NCBI RefSeq assembly: GCF_002563655.1 | Contig: NZ_PDIY01000001.1 | Location: 478,501-542,500 of the forward strand | Direction: 5' to 3' | DNA: 64,000 bases | Source of the DNA: Bacillus sp. es.034 | GTDB taxonomy: Bacteria > Bacillota > Bacilli > Bacillales > Bacillaceae_B | In this document: positions 16,447 to 27,900 of the stretch, one piece after another | Layout of the letters: each line of letters opens with the position of its first letter | How positions within the stretch are numbered: the first letter of the stretch is position 1 | Notes under the pieces: generated by a model | The model's input: the letters and a program-made list of their open reading frames with translations, nothing else | Databases searched by the model: none | What the model was told of the DNA's origin: nothing | Program-made: the position numbers and the translations under genes

Positions 16447-16476
16447 AAAAAAAGAAGAGCCATGACAGCCCTTCTC
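16447..16476 (-). terminator. Terminator of the neutral protease gene
   Basis: AGAAGGGC/GCTCTTCT stem with one G-T pair on the minus strand, followed by seven T. Confidence 0.75.
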
Positions 16477-16490
16477 TCCTCGCTACCTGT

Positions 16491-18161
16491 TTAGTTGACG
16501 CCTACCGCACTATACGCAGCATTCACACTTGCCACTTCAGCACTTCCTGCACCATATAAATCCGTTGCTGACTGAACCGCCGCCGAACGCAGCTGGCTGT
16601 AGTTTGATGATGGTGTCAAGTATTGAGTCAGGGCACGATAATAGATCTTACCGGTCTTGGCCGTTCCGATTCCCGTCACCTTCACCCCATAGTGTGTACC
16701 ACCTTGACTTAACAAGTAAGCCGCCTTATTTCCGATTCCGCTGTTGATATGAACTCCGCCGTTATCCTGCGTTCCTGTGTATCTTACTGAATAATGGTCG
16801 GGATCACCGTATTTCGCCGGATCAGACATGGAACGAAGAGCATCCCCACTCTTATTTGGTGTGTAAATATCTTCTCCGATCTCCCAATCCGGATTGTTAT
16901 TTGCGTCATACTCTACCAATGTTCCAAAAATATCGGACATGGATTCATTGATGGCCCCTGATTCATTTTGATAGATGAGATCGGCTGTCGTATCCGTCAC
17001 GGCATGTGTCAGCTCATGGGCAATGACATCAAGTCCTCCGGATAATGATACAAACGTTGATCCATCTCCATCACCGTATACCATCTGCTGACCATTCCAA
17101 AATGCGTTATTATAGTTTCTACCGTAATGGACAGTCGATTTCAAGGCTGCTCCATTTCCGTCATAGCTATTTCGGTTATGAGTATTCTTGTAATAATCAT
17201 ACGTCGTTCCTGCATAATAATGTGCATCTACTGCAGCTGCGTCGTAACTTGCGTTGAATAGATTATCGCTGTCTGCCCACAGTGAGCCGGGAAGACGGGT
17301 ACGGTTTGATCCATCATAAGTGAAGATACCATTCCCTCTCGTGCGATCTTGTAAGTAATAAGTAGATGAAGAAAGGTACGTATTCAGTGATTTGGTATCA
17401 CCCAACACTCCTTTACCGGAGCCGACCGTGTCCGTTCCTCCGGTTGCACCTCCACCGCCGCCTGGCTTACCGGCTCCTTTACCTGCTTCATGAATTTCAT
17501 TCACCTTGGCAAGGATATCGCCTGTGACAGCATCCACGAAATAATTCCAGTTCCCAGGCTCTGGTGCCAGAAAATTATAGTTTACGAGATAGGCATAATG
17601 TGCTTCTCCATCTTTCACATAAATCACTGATTCGGATTTAGGGGCGTATTCGTAATCAGGCTGGCTGCCCACTGCCTTAACCAGATCCTTTTCAGCTGAT
17701 GAAACGGCTTCTTTTTTAGATAGTTTCTTCGTTTGTTTCAGGTTTTGTTTCTCATCCAGGTTCGCTGCAGGTATTCCCGATAACGCTGTGAGAACTCCTT
17801 CTTTATTTACGTGAGCAGTCAGAACAGATCCATAAACCGGAGTTCCCTTATACACCTGCTGGATGCGAAGGTATGTAAATCCTAAATCATCTTTCTGCTT
17901 TTCTACTACTTTGAATGATAATTTTGAATCACCTTTAAACTTGAACGTCTTTTGTTTGTCTGTTAAATAATCAAATACTACAGTTTCCGGAGCCTTTGAA
18001 GATGCCTTTGTTAATTGACCCGAAATAAATTGCGGAGTCCCCATCTGTGAATTGAAATTCACTTTCTCACTGACACTTGAAGCCCCAAACGCTTCTTGTG
18101 TCAATACCGGACTCATCATTAATCCTGCTGTTAATCCTAATGCAACGACTTTTTTCTTCAA
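16491..18161 (-). CDS. Secreted neutral metalloprotease (bacillolysin, M4 family)
   Basis: 556 residues. The signal peptide is about 26 residues ([17 protein letters not shown], cleaved after AFG or nearby). An FTP/PepSY propeptide of some 200 residues follows, then the catalytic domain. Zinc ligands are His382 and His386 in HELTH and Glu406 in NESGAINES. It hydrolyses peptide bonds before large hydrophobic residues outside the cell. The start is TTG at 18161 behind AAAGGGGTG. A glycine-rich stretch between propeptide and mature enzyme, [20 protein letters not shown], is longer than I expect for this family. The gene is monocistronic. Confidence 0.95.
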   Translation of the reverse strand: MKKKVVALGLTAGLMMSPVLTQEAFGASSVSEKVNFNSQMGTPQFISGQLTKASSKAPETVVFDYLTDKQKTFKFKGDSKLSFKVVEKQKDDLGFTYLRIQQVYKGTPVYGSVLTAHVNKEGVLTALSGIPAANLDEKQNLKQTKKLSKKEAVSSAEKDLVKAVGSQPDYEYAPKSESVIYVKDGEAHYAYLVNYNFLAPEPGNWNYFVDAVTGDILAKVNEIHEAGKGAGKPGGGGGATGGTDTVGSGKGVLGDTKSLNTYLSSSTYYLQDRTRGNGIFTYDGSNRTRLPGSLWADSDNLFNASYDAAAVDAHYYAGTTYDYYKNTHNRNSYDGNGAALKSTVHYGRNYNNAFWNGQQMVYGDGDGSTFVSLSGGLDVIAHELTHAVTDTTADLIYQNESGAINESMSDIFGTLVEYDANNNPDWEIGEDIYTPNKSGDALRSMSDPAKYGDPDHYSVRYTGTQDNGGVHINSGIGNKAAYLLSQGGTHYGVKVTGIGTAKTGKIYYRALTQYLTPSSNYSQLRSAAVQSATDLYGAGSAEVASVNAAYSAVGVN

Positions 18162-18338
18162 TTACAACACCCCTTTGAAAGAATTTTCAAACTATTTAAA
18201 ACATTAGATATACTATAATACAAGCCTCCAACATGACGAACGAGCCAAAAGACCTAACATTCACATTTTCCAACCCCGGGTTAAATGGCCTATGCATAAC
18301 GGGCAAAAATCACTTAGATCAGGAAAATTTGAACAAAA

Positions 18339-18378
18339 AGAGGGACGGACCTTGAACTATTTCAAGGTCCGTCCCTCT
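18339..18378. repeat. Dispersed repeat, palindromic pair, copy 4
   Basis: Two inverted copies of the motif with perfect 18-base arms (18339-18356 and 18361-18378) around CTAT. On the minus strand the hairpin is followed by five T, so it could act as a second terminator behind gatB. The two motifs are arranged in the opposite sense to the pairs at 33493 and 36722. Confidence 0.92.
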
Positions 18379-18399
18379 TCTCCCTCTTCCCCATAGAAA

Positions 18400-18433
18400 A
18401 GCCCCCTGAAAACCAAATGTTTTCGGGGGGCTT
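18400..18433 (-). terminator. Terminator of gatCAB
   Basis: GCCCCCTGAAAAC pairs with GTTTTCGGGGGGC, followed by a T-run on the minus strand. Confidence 0.9.
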
Positions 18434-18444
18434 CATGAAAAATA

Positions 18445-19875
18445 TTAACGTTTTTGAATTTCTTGAAGTAATAATTTGTTTACAAGCGGCGGGTTGGCCT
18501 GGCCTTTTGTCGCTTTCATGATTTGACCGACAAGGAAGCCGATGGCGCGGTCTTTCCCGTTCTTGTAATCTTCGATGGATTGCGGATTCGCATCCAGCGT
18601 TTCCGTGACGATCTTGAGTAGTGCACCTTCATCAGAAATTTGAACAAGGCCTTTGTCTTTGACGATCTGCTCAGGATCTCCACCGTTTTCCACTAATTCC
18701 TTGAACACTTTCTTCGCGATCTTAGAAGAAATCGTTCCTTTTTCAATCAACTCGATCATGCCTGCGAGTCCTTGAGGAGTCAGCTTAACATCTTCCAGTT
18801 CCTTCTGCTGGGCATTCAGGTACGCTGACACCTCACCCATCAGCCAGTTGGAAGCAAGCTTCGCATCTGCACCCGCTTCAACGGTATCTTGGAAGAAATC
18901 AGACATTTCCTTCGTCAATGTCAAAACCATGGCATCATACGCAGGTAAGCCCATCTCTTCTACATAGCGCTTTTTACGCTCATCCGGAAGCTCGGGGATC
19001 TCTGCACGGATGCGGTCCATCCACTCTTGATCGATGTGGAGGTTCAGTAAATCCGGTTCAGGGAAGTAACGGTAATCATCCGATCCTTCCTTCACGCGCA
19101 TAAGGATCGTTTTACCCGTCGATTCATCGAAACGGAGGGTTTCCTGCTGGATCATCCCACCTGATAATAGCACCTTTTCCTGACGGACGATTTCGTATTC
19201 CAATCCTTTTTTAACAAAGTTAAAAGAGTTCAGGTTTTTAAGCTCGGCTTTCGTTCCGAACTTCTCCTGACCGATTGGGCGGAGGGAAATATTGGCGTCA
19301 CAACGAAGGGATCCTTCTTCCATCTTACAGTCTGAAACCCCTGTATATTGAATGATCGATTTCAGCTTCTCAAGGTACGCATACGCTTCTTCAGGAGTAC
19401 GGATATCCGGCTCGGATACGATCTCGATCAGAGGTGTTCCTTGACGGTTATAGTCGACAAGGGAATAGCCGTCACCTGAGTGAGTCAGTTTCCCTGCATC
19501 TTCTTCCAGATGAAGACGAGTGATCCCGATGCGTTTCTTCTCACCGTTCACTTCAATCTCGATCCAGCCATTCTCACCGATTGGCTTATCAAATTGAGAA
19601 ATCTGGTACGCTTTCGGATTATCAGGATAGAAATAGTTTTTACGGTCAAACTTTGTATCCGTGGCGATTTCACAGTTCAATGCGATCGCAGCTTTCATAC
19701 CGAACTCAATGGCACGTTTGTTAACGACCGGAAGAACACCAGGGTATCCAAGGTCGATCACGTTCGTATTTGTATTCGGCTCCGCTCCGAAATGGTTCGG
19801 TGCAGGAGAAAACATCTTACTGTCCGTTTTTAATTCTACGTGGACTTCTAGTCCGATTACTGGTTCAAAGTTCAT
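18445..19875 (-). CDS. gatB: Asp-tRNA(Asn)/Glu-tRNA(Gln) amidotransferase subunit B
   Basis: 476 residues from the ATG at 19875 ([17 protein letters not shown]), which has AAGGGGTGAAATCA upstream. A slightly longer frame would start with the GTG inside that ribosome site. GatB binds misacylated tRNA and activates it with ATP; GatA supplies ammonia. The catalytic cradle domain carries [18 protein letters not shown] and [12 protein letters not shown], the GatB hallmark. The C-terminal helical and YqeY-like domains include [15 protein letters not shown]. It is the last gene of gatCAB, starting 13 bases after gatA, and is followed by a strong terminator. Confidence 0.97.
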   Translation of the reverse strand: MNFEPVIGLEVHVELKTDSKMFSPAPNHFGAEPNTNTNVIDLGYPGVLPVVNKRAIEFGMKAAIALNCEIATDTKFDRKNYFYPDNPKAYQISQFDKPIGENGWIEIEVNGEKKRIGITRLHLEEDAGKLTHSGDGYSLVDYNRQGTPLIEIVSEPDIRTPEEAYAYLEKLKSIIQYTGVSDCKMEEGSLRCDANISLRPIGQEKFGTKAELKNLNSFNFVKKGLEYEIVRQEKVLLSGGMIQQETLRFDESTGKTILMRVKEGSDDYRYFPEPDLLNLHIDQEWMDRIRAEIPELPDERKKRYVEEMGLPAYDAMVLTLTKEMSDFFQDTVEAGADAKLASNWLMGEVSAYLNAQQKELEDVKLTPQGLAGMIELIEKGTISSKIAKKVFKELVENGGDPEQIVKDKGLVQISDEGALLKIVTETLDANPQSIEDYKNGKDRAIGFLVGQIMKATKGQANPPLVNKLLLQEIQKR

Positions 19876-19887
19876 TGATTTCACCCC

Positions 19888-21348
19888 TTACAGTTGTGGT
19901 CTTTTTGTATGGAAATCTGTAGCCTGCTCGAATGCATGAGCTACGCGATAAATCGTGCTTTCGTCAAAATGCTTCCCGATGATTTGCAGTCCAAGGGGCA
20001 GTCCTGTTGAAGAGAATCCACAAGGAACCGAGATTCCCGGCACGCCTGCAAGGTTTACTGGAATCGTTAAAATATCGTTCGCATACATCGTTAATGGATC
20101 ATCGATCTTTTCACCGATTTTGAAAGCAGGAGTCGGTGTTGTCGGTCCAATAATAACATCGTATTTCGCAAATACATCTTCAAAGTCTTTCTTGATCAGC
20201 GTACGGGCCTGCTGTGCTTTTTTGTAATAAGCATCGTAGTAACCTGAGCTTAATGCAAACGTTCCAAGCATGATACGACGCTTCACTTCGTCCCCGAAGC
20301 CTTCTGCACGTGTCTTCTTGTAAAGATCAAGAAGGTTCTCTGCGTTCGGCGTACGGTAGCCGTAACGAACACCATCGAAGCGTGCAAGATTGGCAGATGC
20401 TTCAGAAGATGCTAATAAGTAGTACGTTGACACACCGAATTTAGAATGAGGAAGGGAAACCTCTTCCCACGTCGCGCCCATGCCTTCCAACACTTTCAGT
20501 GAAGCAAGAACAGATTGACGGGCTTCTTCCCCGACACCTTCACCTAAATATTCTTTCGGCACAGCGATTTTCAAGCCTTTCACATCACCAGTAAGAGCTT
20601 CTGCATAATTCGGAACCTCCACATTAGCTGAAGTCGAGTCATTCGGATCGAGTCCTGCGATGGCTTGCAGCAAGTACGCGTTATCCTCAACGTTACGAGT
20701 GATTGGTCCGATTTGGTCTAGAGATGAAGCAAACGCTACTAGACCGAAACGGGATACACGTCCGTAAGTCGGTTTTAATCCGACCGTACCCGTGAATGCT
20801 GCCGGCTGGCGAATCGATCCACCTGTATCTGAACCAAGTGAAAAAGGAACTTCCCCAGCTGCAACAGAAGCTGCCGATCCACCTGAAGATCCACCTGGGA
20901 CCGTTTCAAGATTCCATGGGTTGCTTGTCTTTTGGAAACCGGAGTTCTCAGTAGACGAACCCATCGCAAACTCATCCATATTCAATTTACCGATCGTAAT
21001 CGTATCGGCACTATGTAATTTATTGATGACGGTCGCATCATAAATCGGATTGAAGTTTTCAAGGATTTTACTTGCACAGGTTGTGCGAAGACCCTTTGTA
21101 ACGATATTATCTTTGATCCCGATCGGCATTCCGAAAAGAAGGCCTTTACTTTCATCCGTACCAAGCTTGGAATCCATTTCCTTCGCTTTGCTGCGGGCAT
21201 TCTCTTCATCCAATGTTAAAAATGCCTTCACTTTATCTTCCACGGCATCGATTCGTTTGTACGACTCGTCTACCAGGTCTGTGACAGAAACTTCTTTCTT
21301 ATGTAAAAGCTCATGAAGCTCTGATAATTTATGGTCAAATAATGACAT
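19888..21348 (-). CDS. gatA: Asp-tRNA(Asn)/Glu-tRNA(Gln) amidotransferase subunit A
   Basis: 486 residues, full length. The amidase-signature triad is visible: Lys in [12 protein letters not shown], the cis-Ser in [13 protein letters not shown], and the catalytic Ser in [14 protein letters not shown]. It hydrolyses glutamine to give ammonia, which passes to GatB for conversion of Glu-tRNA(Gln) to Gln-tRNA(Gln). This indirect route is needed in Bacillus, which lacks glutaminyl-tRNA synthetase. The start follows AAGGAGGGGACCTC, and the gene begins 12 bases after gatC. Confidence 0.97.
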   Translation of the reverse strand: MSLFDHKLSELHELLHKKEVSVTDLVDESYKRIDAVEDKVKAFLTLDEENARSKAKEMDSKLGTDESKGLLFGMPIGIKDNIVTKGLRTTCASKILENFNPIYDATVINKLHSADTITIGKLNMDEFAMGSSTENSGFQKTSNPWNLETVPGGSSGGSAASVAAGEVPFSLGSDTGGSIRQPAAFTGTVGLKPTYGRVSRFGLVAFASSLDQIGPITRNVEDNAYLLQAIAGLDPNDSTSANVEVPNYAEALTGDVKGLKIAVPKEYLGEGVGEEARQSVLASLKVLEGMGATWEEVSLPHSKFGVSTYYLLASSEASANLARFDGVRYGYRTPNAENLLDLYKKTRAEGFGDEVKRRIMLGTFALSSGYYDAYYKKAQQARTLIKKDFEDVFAKYDVIIGPTTPTPAFKIGEKIDDPLTMYANDILTIPVNLAGVPGISVPCGFSSTGLPLGLQIIGKHFDESTIYRVAHAFEQATDFHTKRPQL

Positions 21349-21360
21349 GAGGTCCCCTCC

Positions 21361-21651
21361 TTAGTCCAAGATCGATGGAACGCGAACTTGTCCATCTTGT
21401 TTGTCTGGTGCATTCTTCAATACCTCTTCACGCGGCAGTCCTTCAACAGGCTTATCTTCACGCATCACGTTCTTCATATCCAGTACATGACTCGTTGCTT
21501 CCACATTTGAAGTATCCAATTCATTCAGCTGCTCGGCAAACCCGATAATCGCATCCAGCTGAGTCGTAAACTTCTTCGCTTCATCCTCTGTGATGGCTAG
21601 TCGTGCAAGGTGTGCAACATGCTTTACCTGCTCTTCAGAAATTCTAGACAT
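21361..21651 (-). CDS. gatC: Asp-tRNA(Asn)/Glu-tRNA(Gln) amidotransferase subunit C
   Basis: 96 residues starting at the ATG at 21651 ([20 protein letters not shown]), with GGAGGTGAAGAAG directly upstream. The open frame extends to 21744 but that part includes the promoter. GatC is the small helical scaffold that wraps around GatA and GatB; the C-terminal [20 protein letters not shown] and VRVPSILD are characteristic. First gene of gatCAB. Confidence 0.95.
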   Translation of the reverse strand: MSRISEEQVKHVAHLARLAITEDEAKKFTTQLDAIIGFAEQLNELDTSNVEATSHVLDMKNVMREDKPVEGLPREEVLKNAPDKQDGQVRVPSILD

Positions 21652-21694
21652 CTTCTTCACCTCCGTATATGTTCGAACACTCACAATACTATTG

Positions 21695-21724
21695 ATAATA
21701 CCAAAATTCGCTTCATTAAAGCAA
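21695..21724 (-). promoter_or_regulatory. Possible promoter of gatCAB
   Basis: On the minus strand TTGCTT (21724-21719) and TATTAT (21700-21695) are separated by 18 bases, about 45 bases upstream of the gatC ATG. Confidence 0.5.
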
Positions 21725-22063
21725 CTATGATAAGAGAGAACCATTGTTAGGGCATGGCTGATTCTTGTCCATACCTCCGTCTATTCTAACATGAAATGAG
21801 GGGTGGGTGTGATTTTGTGAGGAAGACTGGTTTAGACTGTATGCCCATGTATAAATGATAGGGAAAGATTGTCTTTTTTAGCTGGGGAGTGGTTCTTTCC
21901 GGTGATTCATGGCCGATTTGGCGTGGATTCTGTGGTTGAGATCTCCCATCGCGGGGATCATACGGATTTGAGGGGATTCATGCCTGATTTAGGTTTTCTG
22001 AGCGAGGTTTATGCTAATTTTATGGAAGAAAAGACTGTCAATAAGAGGGGGGCATGGGAATGG
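21725..22063. other. Intergenic region, nothing recognised
   Basis: No credible gene: open frames here lack ribosome sites and family resemblance. It leads into the ATTGCGTC array. Confidence 0.5.
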
Positions 22064-22164
22064 ATTGCGTCATTTTGGCCGGTGATCGCGTCATTTTCCG
22101 AATAATTGCGTCGTTTTTCTATTTATTTCGTCATTATCCTTATAATTGCGTCGTTTTTCTTTTA
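22064..22164 (+). repeat. Array of ATTGCGTC units with about 20-base period (array 1)
   Basis: Units begin at 22064, 22085, 22105, 22125 and 22145, spaced 21, 20, 20 and 20 bases. The consensus is ATTGCGTCRTTTT followed by a variable AT-rich spacer; the second and fourth units differ by one or two bases. A second array of the same unit is at 62012. Confidence 0.85.
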
Positions 22165-22333
22165 ATTACTCCAATTTCCATATTATGGACACTTAGTATG
22201 ACCGCCATTGTAGCCGAAGGAAGCAGACTCGACCCCGAGCGATACCTTACTTCTAACTAAAGCATTCCATTTGCTTCCTTTCCTCCATTTGATTACCTTT
22301 AAATAGAGTACATAAATGGAGAGGGTTTTCACA

Positions 22334-23398
22334 ATGCATCCAATTCTACTAGCCTTCCTAGCAGGGGTTATAGGCGGCGGGCTGTTCACGCTCCTGCATC
22401 TTCCCCTGTCCTGGCTTCTCGGTTCCATGGTTTCTGTCTTTCTCATTAACAAATGGACAAAGTTTGAGCTGGCCTGGCCGTCTTATCTCCGGGATCTTGG
22501 ATTGATCATCGTCGGCTATGCCATCGGGCAATCGTTCAGTCAGAAAACGATGATTGAAATCTTCACTCAGCTTCCTTCCATGCTGACGATGACGGTTGCG
22601 ATCATTGCCTTTAGTATGGTCCTTGCTTACATCACGTCCAAAATGACGGGAATCGGTTTGTCTTCGACGATTACCGGCAGTATACCTGGTGGGCTTTCAC
22701 AAATGGTGGCTCTCGGGGAGGAAATGAAGAATATTGATTTAACCGTCGTGACGATCCTTCAGGTCATCCGGCTGCTGTCTGTCATTTTCGTAGTACCGTT
22801 CCTCGTGTTCAGTCCCCTTTTAGCTGGAGGAGGAACGGGTTCAGGTCCTGCCGCCCGTCCGTTTGAGATTCCTTCTTTTCACTGGGGGTTTGTCCTTTTT
22901 TTCATGATTGCCATTGCAGCAGGCTTCCTGTCTAGAAGAATCCACCTGCCCACCCCGACCTTACTTGGCCCGATCCTGGTGATTGGCGGTTTCATGGTGG
23001 CTGAATGGCCGGTCCCGCATATGCCCGGATTGTTCATTATCCTGGCTCAATTATCACTGGGTATTTATTTTAGTTTCATGATGAATTTCTCGTCATCCAA
23101 ATCGATGGGCAAGTTTATCTTATGGTCGTTATTTACTTCCCTGTGCCTGCTTTTAGGTTGTGTGGGACTAAGCTTTTTATTAAGCCGCTGGCATGATGTG
23201 TCTTTTTTGACGGCGTTCATTAGCATGGCTCCCGGGGGTATGGCAGAGATGGCGCTGGTCGGACAAGCCGTCAACGCAGATCTTTCCATCATTACCGGAT
23301 ACCATTTATTCCGGATTTTATTTATTCTGTTCATCATCCCAGCGATGTTAAAAGGGCTTTTTAAACTCTCGATTTTTCAAAAAGGCCATCACGATTAG
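22334..23398 (+). CDS. AbrB-family integral membrane protein
   Basis: 354 residues from the ATG at 22334 (MHPILLAFLAGVIGGGLFTL), with GGAGAGG upstream; another ATG at 22316 overlaps that site. About ten membrane spans. It carries the duplicated motif of this family: GSIPGGLSQMVALGEEM in the first half and SMAPGGMAEMALVGQAV in the second. The name AbrB comes from an ammonia monooxygenase-linked locus and does not refer to the DNA-binding AbrB. The function is unresolved; transport is likely. It converges with yueI, overlapping it by four bases. Confidence 0.85.
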   Translation: MHPILLAFLAGVIGGGLFTLLHLPLSWLLGSMVSVFLINKWTKFELAWPSYLRDLGLIIVGYAIGQSFSQKTMIEIFTQLPSMLTMTVAIIAFSMVLAYITSKMTGIGLSSTITGSIPGGLSQMVALGEEMKNIDLTVVTILQVIRLLSVIFVVPFLVFSPLLAGGGTGSGPAARPFEIPSFHWGFVLFFMIAIAAGFLSRRIHLPTPTLLGPILVIGGFMVAEWPVPHMPGLFIILAQLSLGIYFSFMMNFSSSKSMGKFILWSLFTSLCLLLGCVGLSFLLSRWHDVSFLTAFISMAPGGMAEMALVGQAVNADLSIITGYHLFRILFILFIIPAMLKGLFKLSIFQKGHHD

Positions 23399-23844
23399 AA
23401 AAGCTTATTTTTAATGGATGAAAATAGGCTTTTCTTTTGCTTTGGCTTCGATTTTGCTTCCATCACTTTCTCACTTTTTTTCTGCACATAAATCTCTTCC
23501 TGATCAATGGCATGATCATAGGCGAGTACGAGTCCGATATCCGTTTCGATTTCCTTATTGGTGACCATGGAGAACGACACATGATACGTATCGGCAAGCT
23601 TGATGTATTTAGATAAAAAGGTGTAGCTCATGTTACCATTCAATAAAAGTTTGGCATCAGGATGCTTTTTCAAATGATTCTGAACTTCCTTGTATATCTC
23701 CTTTTCCCTCACCTGACTTTGGGTAAGGGCAATGACGATCCGCTCTCTCAGGGTCCCCAGAAACTTCCTTCTTTCATCAGGCTTGGTTTGCTTTTGCCCA
23801 TATATTCCATTTTCCAAATAATCATCTATGGTTGGCTTACTCAA
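23395..23844 (-). CDS. YueI family protein (DUF1694)
   Basis: About 149 residues. I prefer the TTG at 23844, nine bases after GGAGGT; a GTG two codons upstream is too close to that site. Family features are DYLENGIYGQKQTKPDERRK, then FLGTLRERIVIALTQSQV, and LLNGNMSYTFLSKYIKLADT. The fold is similar to a small ribosomal-protein-like alpha/beta domain and the function is unknown. The C-terminus is lysine-rich. Its 3' end overlaps the stop of the AbrB-family gene. Confidence 0.82.
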   Translation of the reverse strand: MSKPTIDDYLENGIYGQKQTKPDERRKFLGTLRERIVIALTQSQVREKEIYKEVQNHLKKHPDAKLLLNGNMSYTFLSKYIKLADTYHVSFSMVTNKEIETDIGLVLAYDHAIDQEEIYVQKKSEKVMEAKSKPKQKKSLFSSIKNKLF

Positions 23845-23956
23845 AAACACTGCACCTCCAAAACGTCTTATTACAGTTTCTCCTACACTATATGTTTACA
23901 TGTGTTCATTTGGTTCTGTCCCATTTTCTCTTATGGGAATGCTTTCAGGCAACTAA

Positions 23957-23990
23957 AAGGGTCCACTCTGAAATGTGAGCGGACCCTTTG
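23957..23990 (-). terminator. Terminator of the arginine operon
   Basis: AAGGGTCCACTC pairs with GAGCGGACCCTT with one G-T pair, just after the argF stop on the minus strand. Confidence 0.8.
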
Positions 23991-23994
23991 CCAT

Positions 23995-24948
23995 TTATAT
24001 AAATAAAGATTGTAAAATCGCCTTCTGGACATGCAATCGATTCTCCGCCTGTTGAAATACGGCGGAACATGGACCGTCGATGACGGCTGCAGTGACTTCT
24101 TCTTCCCGGTGTGCCGGGAGACAGTGGAGGAATATCACATCGGGGGAAGCATGACTCAACAGCTCTTCGTTCACTTGATATCCTTTAAAATCCTGGAGGC
24201 GCTTGAACGCTTCCTCTTCCTGCCCCATACTGGCCCACACGTCTGTGTAGACGACATCAGCACCCTTTACCGCTTCAATCGGGTCATGCGTGAGCGTAAA
24301 GCACCCTCCGCTATTCAAGGCCAGATCCACCGTTTTCCCTATGATCTCTTCCTTCGGTTCATACCCTTCAGGACAGGAAACGACGACCTCCATCCCAAGC
24401 ATGGCACAGAGGATCATGAAGGAGTGGGCCACGTTATTGCCATCCCCGATATAGACGACCTTCACCCCATTCAACGTCCCCTTGGATTCCAGGATCGTCA
24501 GGACATCAGCCAACGCCTGGCATGGATGATACGTATCGCAAAGTCCGTTGATGACGGGGACACTTGCGAACTCTGCCAACTGTGTCACCTTCTCCGTCTC
24601 GAATGTGCGGATCATGATCCCGTCCACATAAGACGACAGGACGCGTGCCGTATCCGCAATCGACTCCCCTCTCCCAAGCTGGATATCGCGGGAATTCAAA
24701 TAGATGGCGTGACCTCCCAATTGGAGCATTCCCGCTTCAAATGACACCCGTGTTCTCGTGGAGGACTTTTCAAAAATCATTCCAAGAGTCTTTCCTTCGA
24801 GGCTCTTTGAATAAGGATTTCCCTTTAAGTACTGAGCCAACGATAAGAGTTCATGGACCTCTTCCGCCGTGTAATCGAGCCACGTGACCAGATCTCTTCC
24901 TGTTAACGATATTTTCTCCTGCGACGGTGCAATGGTTGAATGATTCAT
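23995..24948 (-). CDS. argF: Ornithine carbamoyltransferase
   Basis: 317 residues, full length. It joins carbamoyl phosphate and ornithine to give citrulline. Binding motifs are SSTRTRVSFE (carbamoyl phosphate), HPCQALADVL, and FLHCLPAHREEE with the catalytic cysteine. The ATG overlaps the carB stop by four bases. It is the last gene of argCJBD-carAB-argF, so carbamoyl phosphate synthesis and use are coexpressed. argG and argH are not in the window. Confidence 0.97.
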   Translation of the reverse strand: MNHSTIAPSQEKISLTGRDLVTWLDYTAEEVHELLSLAQYLKGNPYSKSLEGKTLGMIFEKSSTRTRVSFEAGMLQLGGHAIYLNSRDIQLGRGESIADTARVLSSYVDGIMIRTFETEKVTQLAEFASVPVINGLCDTYHPCQALADVLTILESKGTLNGVKVVYIGDGNNVAHSFMILCAMLGMEVVVSCPEGYEPKEEIIGKTVDLALNSGGCFTLTHDPIEAVKGADVVYTDVWASMGQEEEAFKRLQDFKGYQVNEELLSHASPDVIFLHCLPAHREEEVTAAVIDGPCSAVFQQAENRLHVQKAILQSLFI

Positions 24949-27900
24949 ACTCGGCTCACTCCCTGTATGGATTTTGAATGAACTAAAGGCTTCGTTTGAA
25001 CGTGTGCGTTTTTGCTTCGCATAAAGGCTTGCAAGGTTTCTATTTCGGTTATAACGGTGACACCTGCTTCCAAAGCAGCGATTCTTCTCTTCTTCATCGT
25101 GTCCGTTTCCTCATTATTGAAGTAGACACATGCATGATCGGTTTTGATCCATTCACTGAATGATGGTTCTTGAGCCGTTTGATATTGCTTAGCCTGCTCA
25201 CAATCGACGTACATGGTTCCCCCTGCTTCCACTCCCCCATGCAGCTCTTCAAATACTTTGTATAGAGCTTCTTCAACGGTTTCACCGAGACAAAGTCCCT
25301 CTCCCGTCGACTTCATATTCGCTCCGAGGACCTGATCGATCTCCGGCAGGGCATGGGATGAGAACACGGGATACTTCACCCCGACTCCTTTTATCACAGA
25401 AGGAGGGTCAAAAGCATCGATGGTCAAACGCTCACCGCATAGTAGATCTGTGGCCATATCGATCAACGGAAAGCCAAGGACCTTACTGACGATCGGTACG
25501 GTGCGGCTTGCCCGGGGGTTGACTTCTAATACATATACCTCCCCACCCTGCAGCAGGAATTGAATATTCATGATCCCTTTATACTGAAGCGCGGATACGA
25601 TTTTACGGGCATACTCTTCAATCGTCTCCTTGATTTCCCCCGAGAGGGATTCTGACGGGAAGATGGACATGCTGTCCCCCGAGTGGACACCCGCCCTTTC
25701 AATATGCTCCATCACTCCGGGAACATAGGCGTCCTTCCCGTCCCCTACAAGATCGATCTCCACTTCCCGGCCTTCTTTGAATTCATCTACTAATATAGGA
25801 AAATATTCTTCATCTGCGGTTTGAATGAAGCGCTGCATTTCTTCAAGACTCTTCACTTTTACCATCCCTTTGCCGCCGATGACATAGGAAGGGCGGCATA
25901 GAAGTGGGAAGGCCAGATTTCCGGCAACATGCATCGCTTCTTCTTTACTGTGGCAGATGTCCCCTTTCACACGGGGGATCCCACACCCATCAAGCAGTTG
26001 ATAAAAACGCTCCCGATCTTCAACCGTATCAATGATATCCGAAGACGTTCCGAGCAGTGTGATTCCCTCCCCTTCTAACATACCGGCAAGGTTCAACGCC
26101 GTTTGTCCGCCAAATTGAATCAGTACGGTATCGACCTTCTCATGCTTGATGATGGAAAGGACCGCTTCTTTCGTAATCGGTTCAAAGTATAATCTGTCCG
26201 CTGTTTCATAATCAGTACTCACGGTCTCAGGATTATTGTTCACCATGATCGTGGTGTACCCGTGGTCTTTCAAGCGCTGGATCGCCTTGACCGCGCTGTA
26301 GTCGAATTCGACTCCCTGACCGATCCGGATCGGTCCCGCCCCGATGATCAGGACTTTCTTCTCTCCGGGTAAAGGCAGAATTTCATTTACACCATGATAA
26401 GTTGAATAGGCGTAGTTCGTGATGGCTTCAAATTCCCCGGCGCACGTATCGACCATTTTGAATACCGGGACGATTCCTTCTTTCAATCTTAAATCGGTGA
26501 TCGACGCTTCAGTCATTCCCGTTAGTCCGGCAATGGCTTTGTCCTCAAACCTGAACTCCTTCGCTTCTTTCAATAGCTTTACACTAAATGAAGAGGTACT
26601 GAGCTTATGTTCCATATAAACAAGATTGCTCATCACCGACAGGAACAGCTTATCGATCCCCGTCATTTCGTGAAGGGAATCGATTGATCGTCCTCCTCTT
26701 AACAACTCCATCAGTTCAAAGAATCGTGAATCCGTCGGCGTAACAACCTTCTTCTCCAATTCTTCCAATGTCAGATCTGACATTCCCCTATACAGGTTCT
26801 CCAGGGAAAGGTCCAACGATTGAAGTGCCTTTTGAAACGCCGCCTCTAATGAGCGCTCGATCGCCATCACTTCTCCCGTTGCTTTCATCTTCGTGCCGAG
26901 GACCCTGTTCGCTTCAGGAAATTTATCGAACGGCCATCTCGGGAATTTTACCACCACGTAATCAAGGGCAGGTTCAAAGCTTGCATAGGTGGTCCTGGTC
27001 AGGGGATTGATGATTTCATCCAATGTGTAGCCGACGGCAATCTTCACCGCGACTTTGGCGATGGGATAGCCCGTTGCCTTGGATGCCAGAGCCGATGACC
27101 TGCTCACCCGGGGATTCACTTCAATGACATAGTATTGATTGCTGTTAGGGTCTAAAGCAAATTGTATATTGCATCCTCCCACTACTTCTAATGCGCTCAC
27201 GATCTCAAAGGCGGCCGTACGGAGCATATGAAACTCCCGGTCTGTCAACGTCTGGGACGGGGCCACGACGATGGAATCACCCGTATGGACCCCTACCGGA
27301 TCGAAGTTTTCCATATTGCAGACTGATATACAATTTCCTTTCGAATCTCTCATCACTTCATACTCGATTTCCTTGAAACCGGCGATGCTTTTTTCCACAA
27401 GTATTTGATGGATCGGACTCGCTTTCAAACCGGAAAGAACGAGTTTTTTGTATTCCTCCATACAAGAAGCGATCCCGCCGCCTCTTCCGCCTAACGTATA
27501 AGCAGGGCGGACGATGATTGGAAGGGCAATCTCTTCAGAAAAAACCAGGGCCTCTTCCAGGTCATGGACGATGCTGCTTTCCGCCGTCGGGTGACCCAGT
27601 TCCTCCATTAATGAACGGAACTTTTCTCTGTCCTCCCCTTTTTGAATCGAATCAACGGATGTGCCCAGCAGTTTCACACCGTACTTCTCAAGCACCCCTT
27701 TCTCATGAAGCCCGACGGCCAGATTCAAGGCGGTCTGCCCACCGAGACTTGCTACCACCCCATGTGGGCGTTCTTTTTCAATGATTTCAGTCAGGGTCTT
27801 TACGGTCAGTGGTTCACAATACACTGTGTCGGCATACGCCGTATCCGTCATGATCGTGGCCGGATTGTGATTCACAAGGACCACTTCATAGCCCTCTTCT

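Noticed and set aside
22064..22164. CRISPR array
   Set aside because: The repeated unit is only 8-13 bases with a 20-base period, spacers are too short, and no cas genes are near.
24031..24744. 237-residue plus-strand frame opposite argF
   Set aside because: It is a shadow of argF on the other strand, with no ribosome site and no family resemblance.
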